A stretch of DNA of 64,000 nt, taken from NCBI RefSeq assembly GCF_023195885.1, contig NZ_JALPKO010000005.1:124001-188000 (forward strand), in the 5' to 3' direction. This DNA comes from Methylonatrum kenyense (GTDB lineage Bacteria; Pseudomonadota; Gammaproteobacteria; Nitrococcales; Aquisalimonadaceae). Positions within the stretch are counted from its first letter, which is position 1. Every line of letters starts with the position of its first letter. Positions 38,454 to 47,666 of the stretch are shown here, piece after piece. Both the position numbers and the translations under genes were made by a program. Under the pieces are notes generated by a model. It was not told where the DNA came from. It did not search any database and saw only the letters and a list, made by a program, of their open reading frames with translations.

Positions 38454-39305
38454 GTGGCCGACCCTGGAACGCTGTATGTTGTTGCAACGCCGATCGGCAA
38501 TCTGGGCGATATCAGTGCCCGGGCGCTGGACGTCCTGCAGCAGGTTACCCTGGTTGCCGCCGAGGACACGCGCCATACCAAGCGGTTGCTTGCGCATTTC
38601 GGGGTCAGCGCCACGTTGCTCAGTCTGCACGAACACAACGAGCAGGCCCGCGTGGGCGGATTGGTGGAACGGCTACAGGACGGCGCCTCCATCGCCCTGG
38701 TCAGCGATGCCGGCACACCGCTTGTCAGTGATCCAGGGTACCGCCTGGTCAGCGCAGCCCATGCCGCCGGCCTGCCGGTGCGGACCGTGCCGGGGCCGAG
38801 CAGCATCATTGCCGCGCTATCCGTTGCCGGCCAGGCTTGTGACCGTTTCTGCTTCGAGGGCTTCCCGCCCTCGCGCACGGCCGCCCGTCGGCGCTGGCTC
38901 GAGGCCCTGGCCGCGGAGCCCCGCACCCTGGTTCTGCTGGAATCCAGCCATCGGATCATGGATTGCGTCGCGGACCTGGCGGATTTATTCGGTGCTGAAC
39001 GCAGCGCCACGCTGACCCGCGAGCTGAGCAAGACCTTCGAGACGGTGCGGCGCGGCACCTTGGGCGAGCTGCTGGACTGGCTGTCGGCTGATCCGCAGCA
39101 ACGCAAGGGGGAGTTCGTCCTGGTTGTCGCTGGTGCGCCAGGACCGGCGGAAAGCAGCGGGCTTGCCGTGCAGTGCGATGACCTGCTGCAAGCCCTGCTT
39201 GCCGAGTTGCCGGCAAGCAGGGCCGCCGCGCTGGCGGCCCGATTGACGGGGGAACCCAAGCGAACGCTGTATGCGCGGGCGGTGGAACTTGCCAAGGGCG
39301 GTTAG
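38454..39305 (+). CDS. rsmI: 16S rRNA 2'-O-ribose C1402 methyltransferase
   Basis: 283 residues from a GTG behind GGGAGGAGAAGCC. Longer in-frame starts (38352 and 38328) would add 34-42 unconserved residues. RsmI methylates the ribose of C1402 in 16S rRNA. The tetrapyrrole-methylase fold shows TLYVVATPIGNLGDISARALDVL at the N-terminus, EDTRHTKRLL, ALVSDAGTPLVSDPGYRLV and PGPSSIIAALSVAG. It lies upstream of rnpB and the division cluster. Confidence 0.95.
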   Translation: MADPGTLYVVATPIGNLGDISARALDVLQQVTLVAAEDTRHTKRLLAHFGVSATLLSLHEHNEQARVGGLVERLQDGASIALVSDAGTPLVSDPGYRLVSAAHAAGLPVRTVPGPSSIIAALSVAGQACDRFCFEGFPPSRTAARRRWLEALAAEPRTLVLLESSHRIMDCVADLADLFGAERSATLTRELSKTFETVRRGTLGELLDWLSADPQQRKGEFVLVVAGAPGPAESSGLAVQCDDLLQALLAELPASRAAALAARLTGEPKRTLYARAVELAKGG

Positions 39306-39317
39306 CTCGCCCCGGCT

Positions 39318-39331
39318 CTGCTATGATCCGC
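39318..39331 (+). promoter_or_regulatory. Promoter (extended -10) of rnpB
   Basis: CTGCTATGATCCGC contains TGC followed by TATGAT (39322-39327), eight bases before the first base of the RNase P RNA. The spacing to the mapped 5' helix is right for a transcription start. No strong -35 is visible. The same 14 bases occur at the kdsD promoter. Confidence 0.65.
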
Positions 39332-39334
39332 CCC

Positions 39335-39683
39335 GGAGTTGGCCGGACAGTCGCTGCCAGCAGGTCTGGTGGAGGAAAGTCCGGGCTCCGCAGGGCAGGG
39401 TGCCAGGTAACGCCTGGGGGGCGCGAGCCTACGGAAAGTGCCACAGAAAACATACCGCCTAAGCGCTTCGGCGCCGGCAAGGGTGAAAAGGTGCGGTAAG
39501 AGCGCACCGCGCGGGTGGTAACACGCCGCGGCACGGTAAACCCCACCCGGAGCAAGACCAAATAGGGGAGCATTGGTGTGGCCCGCACTGCTCCCGGGTA
39601 GGTCGCTAGAGGTGCGTGGTGACACGCACCCCAGATGAATGACTGTCCCCGACAGAACCCGGCTTACAGGCCGACTCCACCTT
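39335..39683 (+). ncRNA. rnpB: RNase P RNA component, bacterial class A
   Basis: About 349 nt. The 5' end GGAGTTGGCC (39335-39344) pairs with GGCCGACTCC (39669-39678), the P1 helix. Conserved blocks are visible: GAGGAAAGTCCGGGCTCC, GGGCAGGGTGCCAGGTAACG, the GGTGCGGTAAGAGCGCACC helix, the GGTGGTAACA tRNA-CCA-binding loop, GGCACGGTAAACCCCACC, CCAAATAGGGG and the closing GATGAATGACTGTCC...ACAGAACCCGGCTTA. It is the catalytic RNA for tRNA 5' maturation. It is about 28 nt shorter than the E. coli RNA (377 nt). Placement right after rsmI fits related genomes. Confidence 0.97.
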
Positions 39684-39873
39684 TCAACAGCCGCCCCGCC
39701 AGTCCGGTTCTTGGCCGGGCAGGCGGTCGTCGTCCGTTACCCGGGACCAGGATCAGGTCCCCCGGCATTCTGTGCCAGCTGGCATGGCGGTGATCTTCCG
39801 GAAGTTGCTGGGCTTCACGGCCGCGGTCCCGGCGAAGCAATACCACTCGCTGTCGGGTAGGGGCAGTGGAAGT

Positions 39874-39921
39874 TTTTTTCTTGGTCCTGTTGGACCAACC
39901 GTACGTCAGGCCAAGAAAAAA
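39874..39921. repeat. Inverted repeat with T-rich and A-rich arms
   Basis: The left arm, TTTTTTCTTGGTCCTG, pairs with the right arm, CAGGCCAAGAAAAAA, with one extra base on the left. Inside, TTGGTCC and GGACCAA (39881-39898) can form a competing perfect 7-bp stem around TGTT. The T run precedes the stem on both strands, so it is not an intrinsic terminator. Confidence 0.55.
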
Positions 39922-39961
39922 GCTTGCACTGGCCCGAGCGCCCTCAGAATGGTGACCCGGG

Positions 39962-39994
39962 CCAATACGGAAATGTTTACGGCATTTTCATTGG
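39962..39994 (+). repeat. Two-part stem-loop upstream of mraZ
   Basis: CCAAT (39962-39966) pairs with ATTGG (39990-39994), and AAATG (39971-39975) with CATTT (39983-39987), separated by a small internal loop. It lies in the A/T-richer part of the rnpB-mraZ interval and could be part of a structured RNA. Confidence 0.4.
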
Positions 39995-40210
39995 TTCGAG
40001 AGCCATCCGGTGGGCATCACCCCAAGACGACGCCTCCAGACCCTGTCTCGTTCTCCTCGCGTTTTCCCATCGATTCCAGCCGATCCGAGGAATATCCGCC
40101 AAAAGACTGATTTCCAGTAATAAAAGAAAGCCCCGCAGAAGTCGTCAGACGGCGACTTGTTGATGTTTCGTAAGTGCCTGTTGTGACAGGAAGAATTCGC
40201 CCCGAATTGC

Positions 40211-40240
40211 TTGACACCTCGGTTGCCCGGTACCTATAGT
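40211..40240 (+). promoter_or_regulatory. Sigma-70 promoter of mraZ and the division cluster
   Basis: TTGACA (40211-40216) and TATAGT (40235-40240) with an 18-bp spacer form one of the best promoter matches in the window. It lies 58 bp upstream of the mraZ ATG. It most likely starts transcription of mraZ-rsmH-ftsL and onward. Confidence 0.8.
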
Positions 40241-40249
40241 GTCCGGAAG

Positions 40250-40284
40250 TGGGAAAAAGTGGCGCGAAAGGGCGTAATCGGGGG
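40250..40284 (+). promoter_or_regulatory. Probable MraZ operator boxes
   Basis: TGGGA (40250), TGGCG (40260), GGGCG (40270) and GGGGG (40280) recur with exactly 10-bp spacing just after the promoter. MraZ is known to bind direct TGGGN repeats at this spacing and to repress its own operon. The third and fourth boxes are imperfect, so two to four sites may be functional. Confidence 0.65.
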
Positions 40285-40297
40285 AGTCAGGGGCAAC

Positions 40298-40750
40298 ATG
40301 TTCCGCGGGGTGGCACACCTTAATCTGGACGCCAAGGGGCGTATGAGCTTTCCGAGCCGGTATCGGGAAAAGCTCGTGACCCTGTGTGCCGGTGAGGTCG
40401 TGGTCACTGTCGACCCTGATCGTTGTCTGCTGATCTATCCGCTGCCCGAATGGGAACTTATCGAGCGCAAGCTCATTGCCCTGCCCAGCCTGAAGCCCCA
40501 GACCCGTCGCCTGCAGCGCCTGCTCATGGGGCATGCCACCGAGGCGCAGCTGGACGGTAGCGGCCGGATTCTATTGCCGCCGCCGCTGCGCGAGTTCGCG
40601 GCGCTGGAGAAGAAAACGGTGCTGATCGGCCAGGGCAACAAGTTTGAGCTCTGGGACGAGACGGTCTGGAGCGAGCGGTGCGATCAGTGGCTGGAAGAAG
40701 CAGCCCAGGACTTCGAGCTTTCCGAGGAGCTGGAGTCGCTGTCGTTGTGA
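40298..40750 (+). CDS. mraZ: Transcriptional regulator MraZ
   Basis: 150 residues from the ATG that starts [15 protein letters not shown]; upstream in-frame codons run through the promoter. Two AbrB-like repeats are seen, [14 protein letters not shown] and [14 protein letters not shown], which form the ring-shaped DNA-binding oligomer. MraZ represses the dcw operon by binding direct repeats at its promoter. Its stop overlaps the GTG of rsmH by 4 nt. Confidence 0.96.
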   Translation: MFRGVAHLNLDAKGRMSFPSRYREKLVTLCAGEVVVTVDPDRCLLIYPLPEWELIERKLIALPSLKPQTRRLQRLLMGHATEAQLDGSGRILLPPPLREFAALEKKTVLIGQGNKFELWDETVWSERCDQWLEEAAQDFELSEELESLSL

Positions 40751-41688
40751 CGACAGGTGAGGCGAGCGGACATGAGTCCGTCTTTCTGAAAGAGGCAGTC
40801 GAGGGGCTGGCCGTGCGAGCAGATGGCTTCTACATCGACGGCACATACGGGCGCGGCGGGCACGCCGCCGCCATCCTCCGACGCCTCGGAAGCAGTGGGC
40901 GGCTCTGGCTGATCGATCGGGATCCTGAAGCGATTGCCCATGCCCGGGTCCACTTCGGTGATGATCCGCGCTGCCGGATTGTCGATGCTTCGTTCCGCGC
41001 GCTGGATGACGTGTTGGCCGAGGCGGGCGCCGAGGGCCGGCTTGACGGCTTGTTGCTGGACCTGGGCGTGTCCTCGCCGCAGCTCGATGAGCCGCGTCGC
41101 GGCTTCAGCTTCATGCGCGACGGGCCGCTTGATATGCGCATGGATACCACTCACGGACCCACCGCACGCGAATGGCTGCAGCAGGTGGACGAGCAGGAGT
41201 TGGTGCGGGTGCTGCGGGTCTACGGCGAGGAGCGATTCGCGCGCCGCATCGCGACGGCGATCCGGATCGCCCGCGATGAGGACGCCTTGCCGAGTACGAC
41301 CCTGGGATTGGCCGAGCTGGTGTCGGCGGCAATTCCGCGCCGGGATCGGCACAAGCATCCCGCGACCCGGACGTTCCAGGCCGTTCGAATTGCCGTCAAC
41401 GGCGAGCTCGATGCCCTGGAAGTCGTTCTGCAGCAGGCTCCGAACTGGCTGCGTGTCGGTGGTCGTCTTGTCGTGATCAGTTTTCATTCGCTGGAAGACC
41501 GGATGGTGAAGCGGGCAATGCGTGGCGCACGGGCCGCTACCGATCTGCCGCCGGGGATTCCGGTGGCGCAGCCACCAACCGGGCCGTCGCTTCGTGCGGT
41601 GGGCAAGCCGTTATTCGGTGATCGGCATGACATTGAAAACCCGCGCGCACGCAGCGCCGTGCTGCGGGTTGCGGAGCGAGCCGCGTGA
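40747..41688 (+). CDS. rsmH: 16S rRNA N4-cytosine-1402 methyltransferase
   Basis: 313 residues from a GTG in the overlap GTGA with mraZ. RsmH methylates N4 of C1402, the same nucleotide that RsmI modifies at the ribose, and the two genes lie within 2 kb here. The SAM-binding motif [14 protein letters not shown] is near residues 32-45, [18 protein letters not shown] near 99-116, and [12 protein letters not shown] in the C-terminal part. It overlaps ftsL by 4 nt. Confidence 0.96.
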   Translation: MTTGEASGHESVFLKEAVEGLAVRADGFYIDGTYGRGGHAAAILRRLGSSGRLWLIDRDPEAIAHARVHFGDDPRCRIVDASFRALDDVLAEAGAEGRLDGLLLDLGVSSPQLDEPRRGFSFMRDGPLDMRMDTTHGPTAREWLQQVDEQELVRVLRVYGEERFARRIATAIRIARDEDALPSTTLGLAELVSAAIPRRDRHKHPATRTFQAVRIAVNGELDALEVVLQQAPNWLRVGGRLVVISFHSLEDRMVKRAMRGARAATDLPPGIPVAQPPTGPSLRAVGKPLFGDRHDIENPRARSAVLRVAERAA

Positions 41689-41972
41689 GCCGGCTTGCGG
41701 AACTCGTGCTGCTTCTGGTGCTGGTGGCCGCAGTGACCCTGAGTGCCCTGGGTGTGGTCTACAGCAAACACGCCAGTCGGGATCTGTTTTCCGCCGTGGA
41801 GGAGCAGAACCGCCTGCGCGATGACCTGAATGCGGAATGGGGGCAGTTGCAGCTTGAGCAGGGCGCCTGGGCCACCCACGGCCGGATTGAACGACTGGCC
41901 AGGGAGCGATTGGACATGCGGCTTCCCGCATCCGGGGATGTGGTGATTCTGGAGCGGCGGCGTGGTGAATAG
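41685..41972 (+). CDS. ftsL: Cell division protein FtsL
   Basis: 95 residues from a GTG overlapping the rsmH stop. A single membrane helix at about 6-25 ([20 protein letters not shown]) is followed by a periplasmic coiled coil ([24 protein letters not shown]), as expected for FtsL, which joins FtsQ and FtsB to activate FtsWI. Family sequence is weakly conserved; position and topology settle the call. Confidence 0.92.
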   Translation: MSRLAELVLLLVLVAAVTLSALGVVYSKHASRDLFSAVEEQNRLRDDLNAEWGQLQLEQGAWATHGRIERLARERLDMRLPASGDVVILERRRGE

Positions 41973-42014
41973 TGCAAGCGGTCTCGGTGCAGCGGCGCGA
42001 GGGTCGGAGGACTG

Positions 42015-43739
42015 ATGGGCGAATCCCGGACAACAGCGCAGGACCTGGTGACGTGGCGCTACGCGCTGCTGTTGCTGGTGCTGGCGTTGCTGTGCCTGGT
42101 GTTGCTGGCGCGTGCCGTGGACCTGCAGATCCTGCACAAGGACTTCCTGCAGTTGCAGGGCGACGCGCGGCATTTGCGGACCATGGCGATTCCGACCCAC
42201 CGGGGCATGATCAAGGATCGCACCGGTCAGCCGCTGGCGATCAGCTCCCCGGTCGAGTCGTTGTGGGCGCACCCGGCGAACCTGCTGGATTCCGGCGCCG
42301 ACCTTGGAGAATTGGCCGACCTGTTGGGTGTCGATCGCGAAGCCCTGATGCAGCGGCTCGACGACCGTCGGGACCGGGAATTCATGTATCTCCGGCGCCA
42401 GGCCTCGCCGGCGGTCGCCGAACAGGCGATGGCCCTGGGCCTGCCCGGGGTTGCGGTGCAGCGGGAATACCGGCGTTTCTACCCCTCGGGCGAAATCGTC
42501 GGTCATCTGCTCGGCTTCACCGATATCGATGACCGCGGTCTGGAAGGCATGGAGTACGCCTATGAAAGCTGGTTGCGCGGCACGCCGGGCAGCAAGCGGG
42601 TGCTGCGGGATCGCCTGGGGCGTACGATTGCGGACGTGGAACAGTTGCGCGAGCCGCGGCCGGGCCGTGATCTGCAACTGAGCATCGACCGGCGCCTGCA
42701 GTTCCTCGCCTACCGCGAGCTGAAGAGTGCGGTGCAGAACAACAGCGCCCGTGGCGGCTCACTGGTGCTGCTGGACACGCGGTCCGGCGAGGTGCTGGCG
42801 ATGGTCAATCAGCCGGCCTTCAATCCGAACAATCGGCGTCAGCTGAGTGGCAATGCGCACCGCAATCGTGCCGTGGTCGACGCCTGGGAGCCAGGCTCCA
42901 CGATCAAGCCGTTTACCGTGGCGGCCGCGCTCGAGGCCGGCATTGCCGACGCCGACACGATCCTCAATACCCACCCGGGCAGCATGCGCGTCGGCCGGCA
43001 TACCATCACCGATGTCCGCGATTTCGGCAAGATCGATCTGACCACGCTGATCAGCAAGTCCAGCAATATTGGCGCCGCCAAGCTGGCGCTTGAACTGCCG
43101 GACGAGACCCTGTGGAACCTGCTGGCAGGTCTCGGTTTCGGCCGCACCACCGGCAGCGGCTATCCAGGCGAGTCGGCGGGCGCGCTGGCCGCGCAGGCGC
43201 CGCGGTCCAGTGTCGAGCGTGCCACGCTGAGCTTCGGCTACGGCCTGTCGGCAACCCCGCTGCAACTGGCCCAGGCCTACGCCGCGATTGCCAGCGGTGG
43301 CGAGCTGAAGCCGGTTTCCTTTGTCAGCGTTGACGAACCGGTGAAAGGCACGCGCGTGATGCGGCGTGAAACCGCCGATGCCCTGATGGCAATGATGGAG
43401 GCGGCCGTCGAGCCGGGTGGCACCGCCACCCGCGCCGCGGTGGACGGTTATCGTCTGGCCGGCAAGACCGGCACGGTGCGGAAGTCCATGGCTGGTGGCT
43501 ATTCCAGTGACCATTACGTGGCCTGGTTCGCCGGTGTCGGGCCGGTGAGTGACCCGCGGCTGGCCATGGTGATCATGCTCGACGAGCCGGGCGGGCAGGC
43601 CTACTACGGCGGCCAGATTGCTGCGCCGGTGTTCGGGCAGGTCATGGCCGGCGCCATGCGGTTGATGAACATTCCGCCGGACGCACGCCCCGATGAGCCC
43701 CCTCCGTCGCTGACCGCCATGCGCGGGGAGGAGCCATGA
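42015..43739 (+). CDS. ftsI: Peptidoglycan D,D-transpeptidase FtsI (PBP3)
   Basis: 574 residues. FtsI crosslinks septal peptidoglycan. A membrane anchor lies at about 16-37; the PBP dimerisation domain follows; the transpeptidase has the catalytic STIK (Ser295-Lys298), SSN (349-351) and KTGT (484-487) motifs. It starts 42 nt after ftsL with a GGAGG-type site nearby (GTCGGAGGACTG) and overlaps murE by 4 nt. Confidence 0.97.
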   Translation: MGESRTTAQDLVTWRYALLLLVLALLCLVLLARAVDLQILHKDFLQLQGDARHLRTMAIPTHRGMIKDRTGQPLAISSPVESLWAHPANLLDSGADLGELADLLGVDREALMQRLDDRRDREFMYLRRQASPAVAEQAMALGLPGVAVQREYRRFYPSGEIVGHLLGFTDIDDRGLEGMEYAYESWLRGTPGSKRVLRDRLGRTIADVEQLREPRPGRDLQLSIDRRLQFLAYRELKSAVQNNSARGGSLVLLDTRSGEVLAMVNQPAFNPNNRRQLSGNAHRNRAVVDAWEPGSTIKPFTVAAALEAGIADADTILNTHPGSMRVGRHTITDVRDFGKIDLTTLISKSSNIGAAKLALELPDETLWNLLAGLGFGRTTGSGYPGESAGALAAQAPRSSVERATLSFGYGLSATPLQLAQAYAAIASGGELKPVSFVSVDEPVKGTRVMRRETADALMAMMEAAVEPGGTATRAAVDGYRLAGKTGTVRKSMAGGYSSDHYVAWFAGVGPVSDPRLAMVIMLDEPGGQAYYGGQIAAPVFGQVMAGAMRLMNIPPDARPDEPPPSLTAMRGEEP

Positions 43740-45232
43740 TGCCCGCGCAGTGCCTGGGTGAGCATCTCCATCTTGCCGACCTGGTCCCCGGTGCGGAACT
43801 GGCTGCCGGCGGCAACCCGCGGATTGCCGGGATCAGCGTTGACAGTCGGCGGATAGCCCCCGGTGACCTGTTCGCCGCCTGTTCCGGTGCGAGTACCCAT
43901 GGCCTTGCCCATGCGCGGGAGGCGATAGACCGGGGTGCGGTGGCCATCGTCTGGGAACCGGCGGCGGGCATTACGCCGGAGCCCGCGCTGGGCGTACCAA
44001 CGGTCGCCGTGCCGGGGCTGGGTCGGGAGCTTGGCCAGTTGGCGGCGATGATCTACGGCCAGCCATCGGCGGATCTTTGCCTGTTCGCCGTGACCGGTAC
44101 CGACGGCAAGACCTCGGTCAGTCAGTTCCTGGCCCAGGCCCTGGCCGCGGCGAGTGACCGTTGTGGCCTGATCGGCACCCTGGGTTACGGCCTGTATCCC
44201 GGCCTCGATCCGGCGAGCCATACCACGCCTGATGCGGCCAGGTTGCAGCAGCTGCTGGCGGAGTTTCGCGATGCCGGCGCCCGCCATGCGGTGATGGAGG
44301 CATCCTCGCATGCGCTGGATCAGGGCCGGCTGAATGCCGCTCGCGTGGCGATCGCTGTGCTGACCAACCTCGGTCGCGACCATCTTGACTACCACGGCAC
44401 CGAGCAGTCCTATGCCGAGGCCAAACGTCTGCTCTTCAGACAACCGGGTTTGCAGAGCGCCGTGGTCAACCTGGATGACAGCTTCGGTTGCTCGGTGCGG
44501 CGTTCGCTGGCCCCGGGTATTCGCCGTATCGGCTACTCGATGCAGGCCGACAGTGATGCCCACGTGGTCGCCACATCCCTGAAGATGCATGCCACGGGCT
44601 TCCGTCTGGAGGCGATCACCCCGGTCGGGCTGGTCGCGGCCGATCTGCCGTTGCTGGGTCGGTTCAACGCCCAGAATGTCCTTGCCGTGATCGGCGCACT
44701 GGTGGCGCTGGGCTGGTCTGCGACGGAAATCCAGCGGTCGGTGGCCGCCCTCAGCGCGGTGCCCGGGCGGATGCAGCGCTTCAGTGTTGCCGGCAAGCCA
44801 CTGGTCGTCGTGGATTACGCGCATACCCCGGGGGCCTTGCGCGCCGCATTGCATGGCCTGCGGCGGCATGTCGATGGCCGCCTGGTTTGTGTGTTCGGCT
44901 GCGGCGGCGATCGGGATCGCGGCAAGCGGCCGTTGATGGCTGCCGCCGCCGAGCGGCTTGCCAACCGGGTCGTGTTGACCGACGACAATCCCCGTGGTGA
45001 GCCGCCGGCCCGAATCGTTGCCGACATTCAGCAGGGCTTTCGCCGTGGTTCGGCGCAGGTGGTGCATGATCGCGAGGCGGCCATAGCGGAAGCCATCCAC
45101 ATGGCCGGGCCCTCCGGCGTGGTGCTGGTTGCCGGCAAGGGGCACGAGCAGGTGCAGATCGGTGCCGACGGCGCGCGACCGTTCAGCGATGCGGAAACCG
45201 TGCAGCGGCTGCTGGGAGGGGCGGGGTCATGA
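43736..45232 (+). CDS. murE: UDP-MurNAc-tripeptide synthetase, meso-diaminopimelate adding
   Basis: 498 residues. MurE adds the third residue of the stem peptide. The ATP loop is GTDGKTS (121-127), with Asp in place of the usual Asn. The substrate motif DNPR in TDDNPRGEPP indicates meso-diaminopimelate rather than lysine, as expected for a Gram-negative. It starts at an ATGATG overlapping ftsI by 4 nt and overlaps murF by 4 nt. Confidence 0.97.
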   Translation: MMPAQCLGEHLHLADLVPGAELAAGGNPRIAGISVDSRRIAPGDLFAACSGASTHGLAHAREAIDRGAVAIVWEPAAGITPEPALGVPTVAVPGLGRELGQLAAMIYGQPSADLCLFAVTGTDGKTSVSQFLAQALAAASDRCGLIGTLGYGLYPGLDPASHTTPDAARLQQLLAEFRDAGARHAVMEASSHALDQGRLNAARVAIAVLTNLGRDHLDYHGTEQSYAEAKRLLFRQPGLQSAVVNLDDSFGCSVRRSLAPGIRRIGYSMQADSDAHVVATSLKMHATGFRLEAITPVGLVAADLPLLGRFNAQNVLAVIGALVALGWSATEIQRSVAALSAVPGRMQRFSVAGKPLVVVDYAHTPGALRAALHGLRRHVDGRLVCVFGCGGDRDRGKRPLMAAAAERLANRVVLTDDNPRGEPPARIVADIQQGFRRGSAQVVHDREAAIAEAIHMAGPSGVVLVAGKGHEQVQIGADGARPFSDAETVQRLLGGAGS

Positions 45233-46584
45233 TGCGCCTCCGGCTGCAGGATATCGCCAGCGCCATGCAGGGTGCCAGGTTGCATGCCGACACCGCCTTT
45301 ACCGGGCTGAGTACCGACACCCGGCAGCTCGGCGAGGATTGTCTTTTCGTCGCCTTGCGGGGGCCGAATTTCGACGGTCACGACTACCTGCAGCAGGCCC
45401 GCGCCGGCGGCGCGGCGGCGTTGCTCTGCGAATACGGCCGTTTGCCGGATGCGCCGGGTATCGAAGTCCCGGACAGCCGCCGTGCACTGGGCGAGCTTGC
45501 ACGCCACTGGCGCCGCCGGATGCCGGCGCGTCTGGTGGCCATTACCGGCAGCAATGGCAAGACCACGAGCAAGCAGATGCTGGCGGCGATCCTGTCACAG
45601 GTGGGGCCGACGCTGGCAACGCGCGGCAATCTGAATAACGAGATCGGGGTACCGCTGACCCTCGCCGAGCTGACACCGGAGCATGCCTTCGGCGTGATCG
45701 AAATGGGTGCCAGTGCCGCGGGCGAGATTGCCTGGCTGGTATCGCTGGCCGAGCCCGAGGTGGGCGTGGTGCTGAACGCCGGTCCGGCACACCTGGAAGG
45801 CTTTGGCTCCCTGCAGGGCGTGGCCGAGGCCAAGGGCGAAATGTTCTCCGGTCTGCCGGCCGATGGCATCGCGGTAATCAATGCGGATGATTCCTTCGCC
45901 ACGCTGTGGCACGACATGGCCGGCGTGCGGCGTCGCGTGACCGTGTCGCTCGCCGGCGAGGCGGACTTGCGTGGCGAAACACTGGCCGGCGGCGGCCTGC
46001 GGCTGCATTGGCAGGGCGAGCGGGTCGACCTCCATCTGCCGGTGCCCGGCACGCATAACCAACGCAATGCGCTGTCGGCCGCTGCAGCGGCGCTGGCGCT
46101 GGAGGTGCCGCTGGCCACGGTCGCGACCGGGCTGGAAGCATTCGAGCCGGAGGCCGGCCGCCTGCAATTGCTGTCCGGTCCCAATGGCAGTTGCCTGATT
46201 GACGACAGCTACAACGCCAACCCGTCTTCGCTTCGCGCGGGGATAGACGTACTTCTGCAGCAGGGTCTCGAGCCCTGGCTGGTGTTGGGCGACATGGCAG
46301 AGCTGGGTCCGGAGTCATCCGCCCTGCATGCCGCCGCGGGGCACACCGCCAGGGAAGCCGGGGTGACACGGTTGTATGCCGTGGGGCCCCTCAGCGTTGC
46401 GGCCGTCGACGCCTTCGGCGCCGGCGGCCGCCATTTTAAGGACAAGACCGGCTTGCAGGCGACATTGCAGCAGGAATTGCACGGCGGCGTCGCCGTGTTG
46501 ATCAAGGGTTCACGCAGTGCCGGCATGGATCAGCTGGTCCGCGCACTCGGCGCGCCGCAGCGCGGTGCGGAGGAGGCGGGCTGA
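45229..46584 (+). CDS. murF: UDP-MurNAc-tripeptide--D-alanyl-D-alanine ligase
   Basis: 451 residues. MurF adds the D-Ala-D-Ala dipeptide, made by Ddl further downstream in this cluster. The ATP-binding motif [13 protein letters not shown] is near residue 105, with the family [18 protein letters not shown] in the C-terminal domain. It overlaps murE by 4 nt and its stop shares a base with the mraY start. Confidence 0.97.
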   Translation: MMRLRLQDIASAMQGARLHADTAFTGLSTDTRQLGEDCLFVALRGPNFDGHDYLQQARAGGAAALLCEYGRLPDAPGIEVPDSRRALGELARHWRRRMPARLVAITGSNGKTTSKQMLAAILSQVGPTLATRGNLNNEIGVPLTLAELTPEHAFGVIEMGASAAGEIAWLVSLAEPEVGVVLNAGPAHLEGFGSLQGVAEAKGEMFSGLPADGIAVINADDSFATLWHDMAGVRRRVTVSLAGEADLRGETLAGGGLRLHWQGERVDLHLPVPGTHNQRNALSAAAAALALEVPLATVATGLEAFEPEAGRLQLLSGPNGSCLIDDSYNANPSSLRAGIDVLLQQGLEPWLVLGDMAELGPESSALHAAAGHTAREAGVTRLYAVGPLSVAAVDAFGAGGRHFKDKTGLQATLQQELHGGVAVLIKGSRSAGMDQLVRALGAPQRGAEEAG

Positions 46585-47666
46585 TGCTGGTGCATGTCGC
46601 AGAATGGCTCGAGGCCTATCACAGCGGCTTCCGTGTGTTTCAGTACCTGACGCTGCGCGCAATTCTCGGCGTGCTGACCGCGCTGATTTTCTCGTTCATT
46701 GTCGGCCCGTTCCTGATTCGCCGCTTGAGCCAGTATCAGATCGGTCAGCAGGTGCGTGACGACGGCCCCAGCAGTCATCTGGTCAAGGCCGGCACGCCTA
46801 CCATGGGCGGTGCCCTGATCCTGGTCGCCATCGCGATGTCGACCCTGCTCTGGTCCGACCTGACCAATCGTTACGTATGGATCGTGCTGTTGACGACCCT
46901 GGCCTTCGGCGTGATCGGCGGCGTCGATGATTACCTGAAATTGCGCTTTGGCAATTCCCAGGGCCTGCGTGCGCGGAGCAAGTACTTCTGGCAATCGGTG
47001 GCGGCGTTGCTGGCGGCCGTGATCCTGTTCGTTACCGCGCAGGAAGCGGTGGAAACCACGCTGATCATGCCGTTCCTGAAGGATGTCAGCTGGCAGTTGG
47101 GTCTGCTGTTCATTCCGCTCACCTATTTCGTGATCGTCGGTTCCAGCAATGCCGTCAATCTGACCGACGGACTCGATGGTCTGGCGATCAACCCCACGGT
47201 GCTGGTTGGCGGCGCCCTGGGAGTGTTTGCCTACGCCTCCGGCAATTTCTATTTCGCCACCTACCTGGGGATTCCGTTCGTCCCCGGGGTCGGTGAGGTG
47301 GTGGTGTTCTGTGGTGCCCTGGTCGGTGCGGGCCTCGGGTTCCTGTGGTTCAACGCCTACCCGGCCCAGGTCTTCATGGGTGATGTCGGTGCCCTGGCGC
47401 TGGGCGCGGCGCTGGGCGTGCTGGCCGTGGTGACGCGGCAGGAACTGGTGCTGTTCATCATGGCCGGTGTGTTCGTTATGGAGACCGTATCGGTGATCCT
47501 GCAGGTGGCCTCGTACAAACTCACCGGCCGACGCATTTTCCGCATGGCACCGCTGCACCATCACTTTGAACTCAAGGGGTGGCCGGAACCGCGGGTGATT
47601 GTCCGTTTCTGGATCATCACCGTGATTCTGGTCCTGATCGGCCTTGCTTCGTTGAAGATCCGCTGA
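46584..47666 (+). CDS. mraY: Phospho-N-acetylmuramoyl-pentapeptide transferase
   Basis: 360 residues with ten predicted membrane helices. MraY moves phospho-MurNAc-pentapeptide to undecaprenyl phosphate, giving lipid I. Diagnostic pieces are [13 protein letters not shown], the aspartate-rich GGVDDYLKL loop, [14 protein letters not shown] and [14 protein letters not shown], and the C-terminal [11 protein letters not shown]. Overlaps murF and murD by 1 nt each (TGATG). Confidence 0.98.
   Translation: MLVHVAEWLEAYHSGFRVFQYLTLRAILGVLTALIFSFIVGPFLIRRLSQYQIGQQVRDDGPSSHLVKAGTPTMGGALILVAIAMSTLLWSDLTNRYVWIVLLTTLAFGVIGGVDDYLKLRFGNSQGLRARSKYFWQSVAALLAAVILFVTAQEAVETTLIMPFLKDVSWQLGLLFIPLTYFVIVGSSNAVNLTDGLDGLAINPTVLVGGALGVFAYASGNFYFATYLGIPFVPGVGEVVVFCGALVGAGLGFLWFNAYPAQVFMGDVGALALGAALGVLAVVTRQELVLFIMAGVFVMETVSVILQVASYKLTGRRIFRMAPLHHHFELKGWPEPRVIVRFWIITVILVLIGLASLKIR

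Larger units (their letters stand above)
39684..40210. other. Hairpin-rich non-coding interval between rnpB and mraZ promoter
   Basis: 527 bp with no supported gene. It is richer in A/T than its surroundings, especially 39870-40200. Inverted repeats include GGGACC/GGTCCC (39743-39761), TTGGTCC/GGACCAA (39881-39898) nested in a T-rich/A-rich arm pair (39874-39921), a two-part stem CCAAT..AAATG/CATTT..ATTGG (39962-39994), and short ones near 40138-40156 and 40194-40208. It may hold the rnpB processing region, a small RNA or regulatory sites for the division cluster. Confidence 0.55.

Noticed and set aside
39874-39921. Intrinsic terminator for rnpB
   Set aside because: The T run precedes the stem, and an A run follows it, on both strands. 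A terminator needs T residues after the stem.
39772-40110. A 112-codon frame in the rnpB-mraZ interval
   Set aside because: No ribosome-binding site or recognisable domain, unlikely composition, and it runs through the inverted repeats.
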